This document shows, piece after piece, positions 61,401-64,000 of a DNA stretch of 64,000 bases. The stretch lies in assembly GCA_028554795.2 (NCBI GenBank), contig CM068839.1, positions 86,635,540 through 86,699,539 on the forward strand, in the 5' to 3' direction. The translations under genes and the position numbers were made by a program. The stretch comes from Sinohyriopsis cumingii (Eukaryota; Mollusca; Bivalvia; Unionida; Unionidae). The notes below the pieces were generated by a model. The model did not search any database. It was not told the DNA's origin and worked only from the letters and a program-made list of their open reading frames with translations. Every line of letters begins with the position of its first letter. The first letter of the stretch is position 1.

Positions 61401-64000
61401 CTATTGTAGTCTGAGCACAAAGTCATAATGGATAAAAGGTCACCACCTATAACATTAACCAAATCTAAAACCGCCATTGGCACACAACTCGCATAATGTG
61501 ACGAAAAGAATAATTACTAGAATAAATACTAGTAGATCATGAGAAATATGTAGATGGATATTATTGTATTGTGTTTGCAATTTTATCGTTGCAAATCGAT
61601 GAGAAGAACGGCACAACAACGAATCTCTCGGACAGTACCACAAGCAGTCCAAGCCATGCACGATATCACAATAATAGCCGGTCACCAAACATAGCACAGA
61701 ATGGGGCACTGGCAGTTTCAATAGTAAATTGATTTTTTATTTGTGTTGCTAAAAGTGTGTGTGTGTTATGGTAACAAACACGATACAGTTCATATATATT
61801 TCTAGTAAATTCATAGCAAATTAGAAAATGTCTTCTGTCTGTATTTCCAAACGAACTTGAAAAATATAAGAAGTGCATGACTACAAATATTTGTTTATGT
61901 ACCTAAAACTTGTTGCTTTTAAAGTATTGAACACAGACTGAACATCAACAAAATCACACCAGAAAAGCCGAATGGCCACTTAAAAAGTATCTGCGCTGAG
62001 GCCTATCTGAAATTCTTATCCTCCAGGGTTACAAAAATGCCAGCTGATCAGGCGCAGGAATCAATAGAATTCTTTGAACAATGTTCATGCAGCCATAAAC
62101 AGGAATTTAAAAACATTGGCAAAATCGATATTATCATAGAAAAAGATTTCAAATGTGATAATTCAATATTATGCGTAAACTTGAAATGTAATCTAAAATT
62201 CACTATTTCAAGATAACAAAGCATTATCAAGGAAGAAATAGGGAAAATCAATGCATATCTTCAATATCAAAAGTCTGACCTTATTTCCCTTGGGTTCATA
62301 ATCTGGTAAAGTCTGACTATTTGTTTCATGACTATAAGAGTGCAATCTTACCATCAATTTACCCCAACCTCTTACAAATATTAAACTGATCAATCTGGCA
62401 TGGTGTAGATCACTCTGACTCATGAAATAGTTACAAAATGTGACCGACATGGTGCTCATGATAAACTTGAAGTAACATCAAACAAGAGAATATACAACTG
62501 GCATAAGCACGTGTCCAGTGAAATGGGTCCATGTTTTCCTCAAACCATTTAAACTCCATTTGTTTATTTAGATATTTATGATTGGGTGTGGTGCCTTAGC
62601 CAATTGAAAAGTTGGATTTCGTCGTCACCGTGCAGTAATGGCATAGGGAAATTGCTTATTGGGGGGCATAGCAAATATAAACACCTTACATCGAGTTATA
62701 CATCATGAAAACTAAAGGAAGATTAAATATTTATCCGAATCTGCGAGAAAATTATTCGTTATGTTTGAATTCCCTGAGAGACAAGTATTGGAACTACAGC
62801 CTTGATAATATTTAAAATGATACTCGCCATGCATTATTACTCACACGATTATCCAAATCTCGCAGCCTAGATGTACATGACATCAGAGGTCCATTACTCG
62901 TGTGATAACAGCAATAAACCCCATTGAAATGTAGAAAAAATAAAATAGTAATCGAAAGTCACTGTATGTATGTAAAAGAATGGAAAAGACACATATTTCT
63001 AAACATATGTATTCTGAGATCAACGTCCAGACGCGGAGAAAGTCACATTCAGCCAGCAGACAGCACATGTCATCGCGGTAGTCACGCGGTATCAACAAAA
63101 ACCTCGGTGACACGTACGCTGTGGTGTTTGATGAGTCTGGTGGTCAGCAGGTTGCTGTGACAGCGACATATTTGTTTTCGTTATTCTCGGAAGAAATATG
63201 TTGAGAATTATGTGTCCTTTCGTTTTTATACAAACGTGAAGTGACTTTCATGTAATATTTTCGAATAATTTTTCTCATCGTATTAAATGGTATTTAAATA
63301 AATATTGTAATTGTATTCGATATGACTACATCCGTGAATTTAATCCCAGTAGGTCTTGATATCAGTAGCAGAGTACTTTACTCTAACATTCTCGTCCACC
63401 GACATCTTTATGCAACTGTCATATATATTCAGGTCTTTGACGTGTTATATGTATAGATGCAATGTAATTTTATAACGTTATTTTGACTGTCGAGCGAAAT
63501 TAAATGTATCGAGATATTTAAAGAATCACAAAGAAACTAAATATTGAGAAGTTTTCAATAACCCCTTGCAGAATATCGTACATGGGACAATTTCCGCGTG
63601 GTTTTATTTTATGGCCTTTTGCTTTGGGGTGGACAGTGGCAACTACTGACATTCGCGATAATGCTGTGAAGAAAATTTGTGGCACCAAGTATTAAAATAG
63701 GATCAAATCCACCCAAGAATCGTTCGAATAAATTCTTAGAAGTCCAACGATGTTGAAAATTCATCAAAAGTGGTATAGTTGCATGAATCTAAATGCACTT
63801 ACGGGTAACTGTATGGAGAGAAAGATTCAAGTAGATGACATGAGATACGCTTTGAGATGAAACACGAATTTGCAATTATCATTTAATGCATGTGCACGTA
63901 AATTCTGCATGTACTAATAATCTACAATATGGGTATTTTTCATTATCCGTTATAATATACATAACAAAAGTAAATTTATATTTTTTTTAGTTAAGGTTTT
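58421..64000. other. AT-rich DNA without recognisable genes
   Basis: No gene or known repeat is supported. A slightly GC-richer stretch at 62990-63170 was read in all frames without finding a coherent exon. Confidence 0.5.

Noticed and set aside
62990-63170. GC-richer patch suspected to be a host exon
   Set aside because: All six frames have stops or no coherent splice boundaries.

Overview
The window looks like AT-rich animal DNA, most likely from a mollusc. The evidence is frequent (TA)n and (ATT)n microsatellites, tRNA-headed SINEs, and decayed LINE, Gypsy and Penelope elements of types common in mollusc genomes. The species cannot be fixed from sequence alone. There is no bacterial gene organisation and no CRISPR array.

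Positions 1 to about 14740 are compact and coding-dense. They are one end of an endogenous virus-like DNA element of the Polinton/adintovirus type, truncated by the left edge of the window. In order it carries: a retrovirus-like integrase (+); a decayed replicase read as N-terminal domain, (missing polymerase core), SF1 helicase, HNH nuclease (-); a free-standing HNH endonuclease (+); a small orphan gene behind a long (TA)n tract (+); a tandem pair of small paralogues (-); and then a minus-strand structural block. That block, from its 5' end near 14486 leftwards, contains a coiled-coil protein, a 101-codon gene split by a LINE, a basic virion-type protein, a double-jelly-roll-type major capsid protein, a PX-like core domain fused to an adenain-like protease, a phage-tail-fibre-like protein, a membrane protein and a penton-like minor capsid protein with an extra internal domain. 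No packaging ATPase was found.

Most of these genes carry stops or frameshifts. The polymerase core is deleted, the capsid gene is broken in several places, and the protease has TGA where the Trp after its catalytic His is expected. The copy is therefore a fossil. A 1.3-kb 5'-truncated L1/Tx1-type LINE with a 15-bp target-site duplication (TSD) sits inside one gene. Several short genes (HNH, the orphan, the paralogue pair, the fibre-like gene) are still open.

From about 14740 to 64000 the DNA is AT-rich non-coding host sequence with scattered repeats: a possible host first exon (minus strand, 15142-15130), a 41-bp element present twice with inverted flanks (19.4 and 20.0 kb), a diverged direct duplication of about 1.9 kb (20.9 and 24.0 kb) enclosing a Penelope remnant, a Gypsy remnant (28.8-30.9 kb), an L2/CR1-type LINE 3' end (35.0-35.9 kb), a LINE RT fragment, two SINE pieces, a 246-bp MITE, a nearly full-length but broken LINE (39.6-43.4 kb, minus), two hairpins (46.6 and 48.8 kb) and a LINE ORF1 remnant (52.3-53.5 kb). 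I recognise no intact host gene in this part.

Family assignments rest on motifs read by eye and on recalled family features, with no database search.
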